The position numbers and the translations under genes are program-made. Shown piece by piece: positions 1 to 7,946 of a stretch of DNA of 64,000 nt (within the stretch, counting starts at the first letter, position 1; the number at the start of each line of letters is the position of its first letter). The notes below the pieces were generated by a model. It ran no database searches, was not told the DNA's origin, and saw only the letters and a list, made by a program, of their open reading frames with translations. Origin of the DNA: Paractinoplanes lichenicola (GTDB taxonomy: Bacteria; Actinomycetota; Actinomycetes; Mycobacteriales; Micromonosporaceae). The stretch is from contig NZ_JAENHO010000004.1 in assembly GCF_016785085.1 (NCBI RefSeq), forward strand, positions 1 through 64,000. Direction: 5' to 3'.

Positions 1-265
1 CCGGGGCTGCGCCCGGCCTGCTTTCACCGGGGCTGCGCCCGGCCTGCTTTCACCGGGGCTGCGCCCGGCCTGCTTTCACCGGGGCTGCGCCCGGCCTGCT
101 TTCACCGGGGCTGCGCCCGGCCTGCTTTCACCGGGGCTGCGCCCGGCCTGCTTCCACGGCGGCTGCACCCGGCCCGCTTCTACAGCGGCTGCACCCGGCC
201 TGCTTTCACCGGGGCTGCACCCGGCCTGCTTCCACCGCGGCCGCGCCCGGCCCGCTTCTACAGCG
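1..265. repeat. 26-bp minisatellite, about ten copies
   Basis: The unit (CCGGGGCTGCGCCCGGCC followed by TGCTTTCA) is repeated head to tail from the first base. The first five to six copies are nearly identical; later copies diverge (CTTCCACGGCGG, CTTCTACAGCGG variants). The array starts at the window edge, so its true length is unknown. Each unit contains the near-palindrome GGGGCTGCGCCC. Confidence 0.9.
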
Positions 266-489
266 GCCGTGTGCCGATCGACTCGCTGATGCAGGATGCA
301 TCGCTCCGAAGTGGCGCCATCTCGGGTGCGAGGGCGGCGGTGTCGGTCCAAGAACGAGGGAGACAGATCGTGGATGCAGGATGCATCTCCGGATTGTCTG
401 CGGGGGAGGGCGCCGGGCGGGCCAGTCGGGTGTTGTGTGGCGCGGCGAGCGGGTGTTGCGGGGGACCGGGGAGTGGGGGTTCGGGTGCG

Positions 490-600
490 GCGGTGAGCGG
501 GGTGTCGGTTGCGGCGGCGAGCGGGGTGTCGGTTGGGGCGGTGAGCGGGGTGTCGGTTGGGGCGGTGAGCGGGGTGTCGGTTGGGCCGGCGAACGGGGGT
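490..600. repeat. 24-bp G-rich tandem repeat
   Basis: About four head-to-tail copies of a unit containing GGTGAGCGGGGTGTCGGTTG, with small changes (GGGGC versus GCGGC, the last unit GGGCCGGC). It lies just beyond the 3' end of the cupin gene and is not part of a convincing gene. Confidence 0.8.
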
Positions 601-642
601 GTCGGGCGGGGCAGCGAAAGGAGGTGTTGGGCGGGCCGGTGG

Positions 643-1233
643 TTATTCGGGCGGTGGCACTTTGTAGCCGGCCACTGAGGGCCAGCGGACGGTCAGGACT
701 ACCGATTCCTGTTCGGCCAGCCAGGAGTGGTCTACGCCCTTGCCCCAGACGACGTAGTCGCCGGGTTCGGTGAGGATGACTGTGCGGTCGGGGAGTTCTA
801 CGTGGAAGCGGCCGCTGATCAGGATCAGGAGCGCGGTGCGTTGCTCGCCGGTGACCCACTTGGCGCGGCGGTCGCCCTTCGGGTGGCGGCCCCACTTGAT
901 CTCGACGTCGGTGCTGTGGCGGGGGTCGCCGGGCGGGCGGAAATGGCCCAGCAGCCAGCCCTGCTCGCCGGGGGCGTCGAGATCGGCCTTGCCGACATAG
1001 ATGGCCCCGTCCGAGCCGCCAACGTCCAAGCCAGTCACGCCCGAGCCAGTCACGCCCGAGCCAGTCACGCCCGAGCCAGTCACGTCCAAGCCACTCACGC
1101 CCGAGCCGGCCACGTCCGAGCCGCCAACGTCCAAGCCAGTCACGTCCGAGCCAGTCACGTCCGAGTCGGCCACATCCGAGCCGCCAACGCCCGAGCCAGT
1201 CACGCCCGAGCCAGTCACGTCCGAGCCAGCCAC
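643..1233 (-). CDS. Cupin-fold protein with repeat-encoded N-terminal extension
   Basis: The last ~120 residues look like a single cupin (double-stranded beta-helix) domain: FHVELPDRTVILTEPGDYVV, then VDHSWLAEQESVVLTVRWPS. No enzyme activity can be assigned. The start is uncertain. The recognisable domain begins near 1017 with DGAIYVGKADLDAPGEQGWL. In front of it the frame runs through about 14 copies of a 15-bp repeat that translates as pentapeptides of the type V-T-G-S-G/D. Every repeat offers an in-frame GTG; I took the first clean one (1233), without a good ribosome binding site. The gene follows murL on the same strand and may be co-transcribed with it. The true protein may be only ~125 residues. 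Confidence 0.6.
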   Translation of the reverse strand: MAGSDVTGSGVTGSGVGGSDVADSDVTGSDVTGLDVGGSDVAGSGVSGLDVTGSGVTGSGVTGSGVTGLDVGGSDGAIYVGKADLDAPGEQGWLLGHFRPPGDPRHSTDVEIKWGRHPKGDRRAKWVTGEQRTALLILISGRFHVELPDRTVILTEPGDYVVWGKGVDHSWLAEQESVVLTVRWPSVAGYKVPPPE

Positions 1234-1245
1234 GTTCGAGCCGGT
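1020..1245. repeat. 15-bp in-frame minisatellite in the cupin gene
   Basis: About 14-15 copies of GTCACGCCCGAGCCA and close variants (GTCACGTCCGAGCCA, GCCAACGTCCAAGCC). Unit length is a multiple of three, so changes in copy number keep the cupin frame open. Confidence 0.85.
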
Positions 1246-1328
1246 CAGATCCGAGGCGGTCGCGTTCGGGGCGGCCGTGGCTGGGGGTGCCGCGTTGGGG
1301 GCGGTGGCGTCTTTGGGCGCTGCGGGGT

Positions 1329-2630
1329 TCAGAGGGCGTCCGTCAGGATTTTGGCGTATGTGGGGGGTACGTAGGTGGGACCGCCGGGGGTGAGGACGTC
1401 TTCGCGGGAGGCTGTGGTCCAGGCGGTGGGGGGTACGGCCTTGCGGAGGGCGGTCAGGACTGGGGCGTCGTCGTTGAGCATGGATAGGGCTACCAGGGAT
1501 TCTTCGACTTCGCCTACGCACTCGAAGGGCTTGTGGGCGTCGATGCCTAGCAGTTCCAGGAAGCCGGGGAGTTGGGCCTCGTCGGCGAACAGGTCGTGGC
1601 CGAAGATGTGGTTGAGGCGGTCGCGGGGCATCGCGGGGGCCATGGCCAAGTAGACGAAGCGGCACTTGGGGCAGTCGCCGCACCAGCGGGCGGTGGGGTC
1701 GTGCAGCTTGAAGGCCTTGTTGCAGCTCGTGACGACGTCGTCGTACTGGGTGTGACGGGCGAACAGCTGGGCGATGTGCAGCTCGGAGAGTGACCGTAGC
1801 AGCGAGAAGTACGGCTCCGTGAGGCCGGCGTGGGCAGTCACGGCGGCCCGCAGCAGGCCCTCGGCCTCGACGCCTTTGGACCACTGGTGGTTGACCTCGT
1901 GACCGTTCCAGATCAGGTTGGGGTCGGAGGCGGAGCGTTCGTTGGACATGACGACCGGGCCGAGGCCGTGCCAGACGGCGGTGGCGATCGCGATCAGCGA
2001 GTTGATCGCGGTGACCGGGATGTGGCCGTTGAGGGCGCCCGCCTTGTTCAGCTCGAACAGGCGGGGGTCGAGCTTGCGCCGGGCGGCCAGGGCGGGCAGG
2101 CCGGAGGCGGCGTTGACGTTCTGGATCACCGGGTTGGGGTTGACCGAGAACGGCACCGGGTCGAGGCCGGCCGCGCGCAGGATCTCCAGCGTGACGATCG
2201 AGTCCTTGCCGCCGCCGACGGCCGAGAGCGGGCGGCCCTGGCTGTTGTCGATCAACGGCGCCGCTTCCAGAGCGCCGGGCACCTCGACTGTCAGCTCGAG
2301 GACGTGGGGGAGCTGATTGCGGTAGGCGTACTCGGCCATGCCCTGCGTGTAGACCGCGGTGAAGAACTCGGCGACCTCGGGCGCCACCGGCGACGGGGCG
2401 AGCACGCGGGCGGGCGCGCCGACCTTGAAGTAGCTGACCCCGGCCACGACGTGCAGCAGGTCGAGCACCCGGGGCAGAGCCTCCGGGACGCCGCCCTCAG
2501 CGGGGACCGGCAGCGTGATCGTCTCGGTGAAGTGCAGCGGGTCGGGGCCGTCGAGCACGTAGTCGAACGTCGCCACCCCGGTCGCGGGGTCGAAAGCGTA
2601 CGAGGGGAAGCGCATGACGTCGAACTGCAC
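1329..2630 (-). CDS. murL: UDP-MurNAc-L-Ala-L-Glu epimerase (MurL)
   Basis: 433 residues. MurL inverts the terminal L-glutamate of UDP-MurNAc-L-Ala-L-Glu to D-glutamate using ATP, replacing the glutamate racemase plus MurD route to peptidoglycan in Xanthomonas and some actinomycetes. Visible support: a PP-loop-like GGGKDS near residue 137, a Cys cluster CGDCPKC near residue 315, and the divergently transcribed partner murD2. I chose GTG at 2630 because AGGAG lies 7 bases upstream; the next in-frame ATG is at 2615 (MRFPSYAF). Length fits the family. The assignment rests on remembered family features plus the murD2 neighbour, not on a search. Confidence 0.8.
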   Translation of the reverse strand: MQFDVMRFPSYAFDPATGVATFDYVLDGPDPLHFTETITLPVPAEGGVPEALPRVLDLLHVVAGVSYFKVGAPARVLAPSPVAPEVAEFFTAVYTQGMAEYAYRNQLPHVLELTVEVPGALEAAPLIDNSQGRPLSAVGGGKDSIVTLEILRAAGLDPVPFSVNPNPVIQNVNAASGLPALAARRKLDPRLFELNKAGALNGHIPVTAINSLIAIATAVWHGLGPVVMSNERSASDPNLIWNGHEVNHQWSKGVEAEGLLRAAVTAHAGLTEPYFSLLRSLSELHIAQLFARHTQYDDVVTSCNKAFKLHDPTARWCGDCPKCRFVYLAMAPAMPRDRLNHIFGHDLFADEAQLPGFLELLGIDAHKPFECVGEVEESLVALSMLNDDAPVLTALRKAVPPTAWTTASREDVLTPGGPTYVPPTYAKILTDAL

Positions 2631-2693
2631 CCGGGAACTCCTGACGTAGGGCCGACGGGCAATACTAGTGCGACTCGACGAGGAGGGGCGATC

Positions 2694-4046
2694 GTGCGTC
2701 TGGCAGACCTGAAGGGCCGGTCCGTGGCGGTCTGGGGCACGGGCCGCGAGGGGCGGGCCGCGGTGACGGCCATCGCGCCGCACGGGCCGTCCCGCTTGAT
2801 CGCGGTCGATGACAGTGCGAATTTCCTCTCGGTGTCGTGGGAGGGGGAGCTGGCCGCGCTGGCCCCGCTGGCCGGGGGTGACCACGCGTTCCCGGCCCTG
2901 GTCACGGCCGATGTCGTCGTGCGTTCGCCGGGCGTGCCGCAGACCCACCCGTGGATGAAAGAGCTGCGCGAGCGCGGCGTCACGGTCACGGGCGGTAGCG
3001 CGCTCTGGATGGCCGAGCACGCCGCGCGCACGATCGGCGTCACCGGCAGCAAGGGCAAGAGCACCACGTCGAGCCTGATCAGCCACCTGCTGGCGGCGGT
3101 CGGCCGGCCCAACGTGTTCGGCGGCAACATCGGCGTGCCGCTGCTCGACATGCCCGGCGACGCCCCGCTCTACGTGCTCGAGCTGTCGAGCTATCAGTGC
3201 GCCGACCTGACCGATTCGCCCCGCGTGGCCGTGGTGACGTCGCTGTTCCCCGAGCATCTCGACGCGCACGGCGGCGAGCGGGAGTATTACCGCGACAAGC
3301 TCAACCTGCTGCGCCACGGACCGGAAATGATCGTCGTGAACGGCACCGACGAGCGGCTGCGCGACGAGATCCGGGGGGTCACCGACGCGAACGGGTTCCC
3401 GCCCATCCCGGCCGCCGCCGACGACTCGCGGTTCCGGGTCGAGGACGACATCGTCTTCTGCTCCGACGACGCTCTCTTCCCGCGCTCGACGCTGCGACTC
3501 AAGGGTGCGCACAACGGCCGCAACCTGTGCGTCGCGCTGGCCGTGCTGGACGGGCTGGGCATCGACGTGCCCGGGGTGGCGGCGCAGCTGGCCGAGGCCG
3601 TCGCCTCGTTCGAGGGCCTGCCGCATCGGCTGAGCGAGATCACCGACCCGTCCGGCCTCACGTTCGTCGACGACACACTCTCCACGAGCCCGTACGCAAC
3701 GATGCACGCGATCGACGCCTACGCCGGGAAGCCACTGACGGTGTTACTCGGCGGCACCGACCGCGGGCTCGACTACTCCGTGTTGCGCGACTTCCTGGCC
3801 GAGCGTGAGCTGACCGTGATCGGCCTGCCCGACAGCGGCCCCCGCATCCTGGCCGCGCTGGCCGGCCTGCCCGGTGTCACGGCCGTCGAGGCGGAAGACC
3901 TTTCCGATGCCGTACGTCTCTCGCGCGAGCTGACGCCGGCCGGTGGCGTGGTGCTGCTGTCGCCGGCCGCCCCGAGCTACGGCCAGTTCCGCAACTTCGA
4001 GCACCGCTCCGAGGCGTTCACGGAGGCGATCCGCGCGACGGCGTGA
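2694..4046 (+). CDS. murD2: UDP-MurNAc-L-alanine--L-glutamate ligase (MurD2)
   Basis: 450 residues, a Mur ligase. The ATP loop TGSKGKSTTSS lies near residues 117-127, followed by NIGVPLL, ELSSYQ and the HLDAHGG region typical of MurD-type ligases; the C-terminal domain has LLGGTDRGLDY. Start is GTG at 2694 with AGGAGGGG 6 bases upstream. It is divergent from murL with a 63-bp gap, so both probably share a control region. In the MurL pathway the ligase adds L-Glu rather than D-Glu to UDP-MurNAc-L-Ala; pairing with murL is my reason for MurD2 rather than MurD. Sequence alone cannot show substrate stereochemistry. Confidence 0.8.
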   Translation: MRLADLKGRSVAVWGTGREGRAAVTAIAPHGPSRLIAVDDSANFLSVSWEGELAALAPLAGGDHAFPALVTADVVVRSPGVPQTHPWMKELRERGVTVTGGSALWMAEHAARTIGVTGSKGKSTTSSLISHLLAAVGRPNVFGGNIGVPLLDMPGDAPLYVLELSSYQCADLTDSPRVAVVTSLFPEHLDAHGGEREYYRDKLNLLRHGPEMIVVNGTDERLRDEIRGVTDANGFPPIPAAADDSRFRVEDDIVFCSDDALFPRSTLRLKGAHNGRNLCVALAVLDGLGIDVPGVAAQLAEAVASFEGLPHRLSEITDPSGLTFVDDTLSTSPYATMHAIDAYAGKPLTVLLGGTDRGLDYSVLRDFLAERELTVIGLPDSGPRILAALAGLPGVTAVEAEDLSDAVRLSRELTPAGGVVLLSPAAPSYGQFRNFEHRSEAFTEAIRATA

Positions 4047-4556
4047 GCCAGAAGCCGGCGCGCCAGTCTTTTTGTGCGTAGTGCGGTAGTCGGCGCTGCG
4101 CGAGCGCGTTGTGCGTGACCACCGGATCGAGGCCGGAAGCCGCGTGATCGGCTTTCGTGGCACCAGCGTGTGCGCAGCTCAGGGAACGGCCTTGGTGCTC
4201 TTGGGAAGGGCCCTAGGGCGTACGGGAAAAGTTTTTGATCTTGTTTCGGCGGTAAAAACTGCGTTTCATGGCCGCCAGCAGTTGGGTCGATCGGCCCTGC
4301 CCGCGTGGTGCGAATGGGCAGCAGGCATCGACCAAACGGTCCAGCCCAAACCATGACATACCCCCGCACGTGATGGCGGTCACGTCGTAAAGAACATTTC
4401 CGGATCGATGACTGTCAAGTGGTGGCGGCGTAACACGCGTTCATCGGCGCAGGTCAGGTAACGGTTTGAAAACTTCGCCCAACTCCTTGACACAGAGGGG
4501 CGGTTAGTAAGAACTTTTACCGCGACAGTAAACACTCCTTCCTGAAAGGGTGGCCC
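4047..4556. other. Gene-free intergenic region upstream of the RpiR regulator
   Basis: About 510 bp with no supported gene. It is more A+T rich than its surroundings between 4220 and 4540. Its right end carries the likely promoter and operator of the sugar-transport operon. The left part, after murD2, has no clear terminator. Confidence 0.6.
4487..4520 (+). promoter_or_regulatory. Promoter -35 box and candidate RpiR operator
   Basis: TTGACA at 4487-4492 matches a -35 box. It is followed at 4507-4520 by the imperfect palindrome GTAAGAACTTTTAC (GTAA, 6 bases, TTAC), placed where a -10 box would lie and about 37 bases before the regulator gene. The arrangement suits autorepression by the RpiR protein, but the operator assignment is inference. 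Confidence 0.45.
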
Positions 4557-5531
4557 ATGAGCGAGCCGGAGATGGACGGCGCCGCGGCGACCGCGGTCGT
4601 CGACTCCATGGTTCGCGGCACCCAGGCCACCACGGACCTGCACGTCGCGAATCAGCAGGGAGTCCTCGCCCGCGTCCGATCGCTGCTCCCGGAGTTCACG
4701 GGGGCGCTGCGGCGGGTCGCCGAGCAGGTGCTGACCGATCCGGCCGCCGCCTCGCGGGCCACCATCGTCGAGCTCGCCGAGCGCAGCGGCACCTCGCCGG
4801 CGACGGTCACCCGGTTCTGCCGGGCGCTGGGCTTCGACGGGTACGCGGATCTGCGGCTCGGCATCGCGGCGGAGACCGGGCGCGCCCGCTCCGCCGGCTG
4901 GACCGTCGACATCGGCCGTGAGATCCAGCCGAGCGACCCCCTCGAACGGGTGCTCGGGCAGATCATGGCGGCCGACACCCAGGCCATGCACGACACGGCC
5001 GAGCTGCTCGACCTGGCCGAGGTCGAGCGGGCCGCCGTCGCGATCGCCGCCGCGCCGCGGGTCAACATCTTCGGCGCCAGCGGATCCGCGCTGGTCGGCG
5101 AGGAGATGCAGTTCAGCCTGCACCGCATCGGGGTGGCCGCCTGGGCCTGGACCGATGTGCACAACGGCCTGGCCAGCGCCGCGCTCTCCCGGCGGGGCGA
5201 CGTCGCGCTCGGGATCTCGCACAGCGGGGAGACCGGCGAGACGATCGAGCTGCTGGCCGAGGCGAGCAGCCGGGGCGCCACCACCATCGCCCTCACCAGC
5301 TTCCCGCGCTCGCCGCTGGCCGAGCTGGCCGACATCACCCTTTTGACCGCCACCCAGGCGACCACGTTCCGGCCCGACGCGCTCAGCGCCCGGCACCCGC
5401 AGCTGGTCGTCCTCGATCTTCTCTACGTCGCCGTCGCGCAGCGGACCCACGAACGTTCGCACGCTGCGTTCCAGCGCACCGCACAGGCCGTACATGGTCA
5501 CAAGGCGGCCAAGGACGGCAGCACCACCTGA
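4557..5531 (+). CDS. MurR/RpiR family transcriptional regulator
   Basis: 324 residues. The N-terminal third carries an RpiR-type helix-turn-helix (TIVELAERSGTSPATVTRFC, about residues 77-96, then RALGFDGYADLR). The C-terminal half is a SIS sugar-phosphate isomerase fold: FGASGSALVGEEMQ, then GISHSGETGETIELL and TTIALTS. RpiR proteins commonly bind phosphosugars, often amino-sugar phosphates. The gene heads the tandem ABC transporter operon, with 43 bp before the first binding-protein gene, so it most likely senses a product of the imported sugar. ATG at 4557 follows GAAAGGG. Confidence 0.85.
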   Translation: MSEPEMDGAAATAVVDSMVRGTQATTDLHVANQQGVLARVRSLLPEFTGALRRVAEQVLTDPAAASRATIVELAERSGTSPATVTRFCRALGFDGYADLRLGIAAETGRARSAGWTVDIGREIQPSDPLERVLGQIMAADTQAMHDTAELLDLAEVERAAVAIAAAPRVNIFGASGSALVGEEMQFSLHRIGVAAWAWTDVHNGLASAALSRRGDVALGISHSGETGETIELLAEASSRGATTIALTSFPRSPLAELADITLLTATQATTFRPDALSARHPQLVVLDLLYVAVAQRTHERSHAAFQRTAQAVHGHKAAKDGSTT

Positions 5532-5574
5532 ATTCGCATCATCCCCAGATAGAGAATCTCCCCAGGAGGAAAGC

Positions 5575-6888
5575 GTGAAGCGCAAGATTGCCGCCGTCGC
5601 GGCCATCACGGCGACACTGCTCGGCGCCGCGGCCTGCGGCTCCAGCAGCGACGATGACGCACCCACTACCTCGGCTTCCGGCAAGGTCGACGGCACCGGC
5701 AAGACCCTCAAGGTCTGGCTGATGGTCGACGCGCAGAGCGCCTGGAAGGGCGTGGTCGACGACGCCAGCAAGCGGTTCACCGACGCCACCGGCGCCCAGG
5801 TCAACGTCGAATATCAGCAGTGGGCCAACCACCTGACCAAGCTGGACGCCACCCTGGCCGGCAGCGACGTCCCCGACGTGGTCGAGCTGGGCAACACCGA
5901 GTTCCCGAAGTACGTCTTCGCGGGCGCGTTCGGCGCGGTCAACCCGGCCGACTACGAGAACTCGGGCTCGTGGCTGCAGGGCCTCAAGGGCGCCTGTGAC
6001 TTCGAGGGCAAGACCTACTGCGTGCCCTACTACGCCGGCGCCCGGGTGCTGATCTACCGCACCGACCTGCTCAAGAAGGTCGGCGCCGAGGCGCCCAAGA
6101 CGTACGACGAGTTCCTGGCCACCGCCGAGAAGGTGCAGGCCTCGGAGAAGGCGAACAGCAAGTTCGGCGCCGTCTACATGCCCGGCCAGTACTGGTACGC
6201 GGCGATGAGCTGGGTCAAGTCGACCGGCGGGGACATCGCCAAGCAGGACGGCGACAAGTGGGTCGGCCAGCTCTCGCAGCCGCAGTCGATCGAGGGCCTG
6301 CAGCGCTGGGTCGACCTGGTCAAGAAGTACTCGAAGGCCGACCCCACCAAGAACGAGAACGACCAGGCCAACACGTTCGCCCAGGGCACCGCCGCGATGT
6401 TCTACGGCAACGCGTGGGAGCAGGGCGCGGCCGAGGAGACCAAGAAGGACCCCAACAACCCGGACTCCCCGCTGGTCCCGACCAAGGTCAAGGGCAAGCT
6501 GGCCGCCGCGCCGATGCCCGAGGTCCCGTCGTTCCTGGGTGGCTCCAACCTCGGCATCACCGAGAAGAGCCAGAACAAGGAGCTGGCCGCGCAGTGGATC
6601 AAGGCCTTCACTGACAGCACCTCGATGGCCGGCCTGGTCAAGGCCAACGCGCTGCCGAACGCGACCGCTCTGCTGGACAAGGCGGCCGCCGACAACCCGA
6701 AGATCGCGCCCGCCGCGCTCGCCGCCAAGAACAGCTGGTTCCCGCCGAACGCCGAGAAGTGGGCCGACGTCGAGAAGGGCGCGGTGCTGCAGACCATGCT
6801 GACCGACATCCTGACCGGCAAGAAGTCGGTGGCCGACGGCGCCAAGTGGGCCGACGACCAGATCAACACGACGCTCAACGAGAGCTGA
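5575..6888 (+). CDS. Sugar ABC transporter lipoprotein, DasA-like
   Basis: 437 residues. Start is GTG at 5575 with AGGAGGA 4 bases before it; the long upstream extension of the frame overlaps the regulator and is rejected. The N-terminus is a Sec lipoprotein signal (LLGAAAC lipobox, Cys near residue 23) followed by a Ser/Asp-rich linker. The mature part is a family 1 extracellular binding protein: TLKVWLMVDAQS, EYQQWANHLTKLDATL, DVPDVVELGNTE. The phrasing around QQW and VELGNT recalls DasA, the chitobiose-binding protein of Streptomyces. Substrate is therefore probably an amino sugar or chito-oligosaccharide, but another oligosaccharide is possible. Confidence 0.8.
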   Translation: MKRKIAAVAAITATLLGAAACGSSSDDDAPTTSASGKVDGTGKTLKVWLMVDAQSAWKGVVDDASKRFTDATGAQVNVEYQQWANHLTKLDATLAGSDVPDVVELGNTEFPKYVFAGAFGAVNPADYENSGSWLQGLKGACDFEGKTYCVPYYAGARVLIYRTDLLKKVGAEAPKTYDEFLATAEKVQASEKANSKFGAVYMPGQYWYAAMSWVKSTGGDIAKQDGDKWVGQLSQPQSIEGLQRWVDLVKKYSKADPTKNENDQANTFAQGTAAMFYGNAWEQGAAEETKKDPNNPDSPLVPTKVKGKLAAAPMPEVPSFLGGSNLGITEKSQNKELAAQWIKAFTDSTSMAGLVKANALPNATALLDKAAADNPKIAPAALAAKNSWFPPNAEKWADVEKGAVLQTMLTDILTGKKSVADGAKWADDQINTTLNES

Positions 6889-6897
6889 CATCCGCCG

Positions 6898-6928
6898 AGC
6901 TGCCCGCCTCCTGCCGAGGCGGGCAGCT
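6898..6928 (+). promoter_or_regulatory. Intercistronic hairpin after the binding-protein gene
   Basis: A perfect 12-bp stem, AGCTGCCCGCCT (6898-6909) with AGGCGGGCAGCT (6917-6928), and a 7-base loop. There is no T tract, so it is not a standard terminator. Such hairpins often protect the upstream binding-protein message from 3' decay, giving more binding protein than permease. Confidence 0.7.
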
Positions 6929-6956
6929 TGCCAGCCCCTTCAGAAAGGGAATGCCG

Positions 6957-7946
6957 ATGTCCGTCGTCGACTCCCCGGCGACCCGGCGTCCGAACGACCC
7001 GGACCGGCCGCCGCAGAACCGGATCCCCGGCCACGTCGCCCCCCGGCGCCGCAAGCGCAACAGCAGCGTGGTCCCGTGGCTGCTCGCCGTGCCCGCCCTG
7101 CTCTTCATCGCCGGTCTGCTGGGCTACCCGCTGTTCCGGATGATCATCCTGTCCTTCCAGAACATGCGCCTGCGCGAGCTGATCAGCGGGCGCACGCCCC
7201 CGTGGGTCGGTTTCGACCAGTACACCCGCGTGCTCTCGGACGGAGTCTTCTGGGCGGTGGTCGGCCGCACGGTCGCCTTCACCGTCGTCTCCGTTCTCCT
7301 CTCGGTGATCCTCGGCCTGGGCATCGCGCTGCTGATGCGCCGGGTCGCCCGTGGCGTCCGGATGTTCATGGTCGTCGCCATGATGTTCGTGTGGGCGCTG
7401 CCCCAGCTCGTCGCGGCCCAGATCTTCCGGTGGATGACCGACTCCGACTTCGGCGTCGTGAACTACCTGATCGACAAGCTGCCCGGCGTGGACTACCAGA
7501 ACCACAGCTGGTTCGTGAACCCGTGGCAGGGCTGGAGCGTCATCACCACGCTGGTGGTCTGGGCGGGCATCCCGTTCCTGGCGATCACGCTCAACGCCGG
7601 CCTCACCCAGGTGCCCAAGGAGCTGCTCGAGGCGGCCACCGTGGACGGCGCCACCCCGTGGCAGGCGCTGCGTAACATCATCCTGCCGATCCTGAAGCCG
7701 CTGCTCACGATCGTCACGACGCTCTCGGTGATCTGGAACTTCGGCCTCTTCACCCAGGCCTGGGTGCTGCGTGACGGCCACCCGGAGCCCCAGTTCCAGA
7801 CGCTCGCGACCTACTCGTACACGCAGGCATTCGGCCAGGCCCGGTACAGCCTGGGGTCGGCCATCGCGGTGATCACGGTGCTGCTCATGCTCGGCGTGAT
7901 GATCTTCTATATCCGGCAGATGTTCAGGATCGGAGAGGTGGACTGA
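6957..7946 (+). CDS. Sugar ABC transporter permease, DasB-like
   Basis: 329 residues of the MalF type. A charged cytoplasmic N-terminus (residues 1-40) precedes about six membrane segments. The EAA loop that contacts the ATPase is visible: KELLEAATVDGATPWQALRN followed by IILPILKP. I chose ATG at 6957 over ATG at 6951 because AAAGGGA sits 6 bases upstream of the former. It overlaps the next permease by one base. No ATPase gene lies in this operon, so an ATPase encoded elsewhere (MsiK-like in Streptomyces) is presumably used. Confidence 0.88.
   Translation: MSVVDSPATRRPNDPDRPPQNRIPGHVAPRRRKRNSSVVPWLLAVPALLFIAGLLGYPLFRMIILSFQNMRLRELISGRTPPWVGFDQYTRVLSDGVFWAVVGRTVAFTVVSVLLSVILGLGIALLMRRVARGVRMFMVVAMMFVWALPQLVAAQIFRWMTDSDFGVVNYLIDKLPGVDYQNHSWFVNPWQGWSVITTLVVWAGIPFLAITLNAGLTQVPKELLEAATVDGATPWQALRNIILPILKPLLTIVTTLSVIWNFGLFTQAWVLRDGHPEPQFQTLATYSYTQAFGQARYSLGSAIAVITVLLMLGVMIFYIRQMFRIGEVD

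Larger units (their letters stand above)
1..642. other. Gene-free stretch with tandem repeats
   Basis: I see no credible gene here. Open frames in this stretch only translate the repeats. It holds a 26-bp minisatellite (1 to about 265), two copies of a 13-15 base motif with core ATGCAGGATGCAT (about 288-302 and 373-387), and a 24-bp G-rich tandem repeat (about 490-600). The cupin gene on the minus strand ends at 643. Confidence 0.7.

Noticed and set aside
206..895. Pro/Arg-rich frame across the first repeats.
   Set aside because: It only translates tandem repeats and overlaps the cupin gene in another frame.
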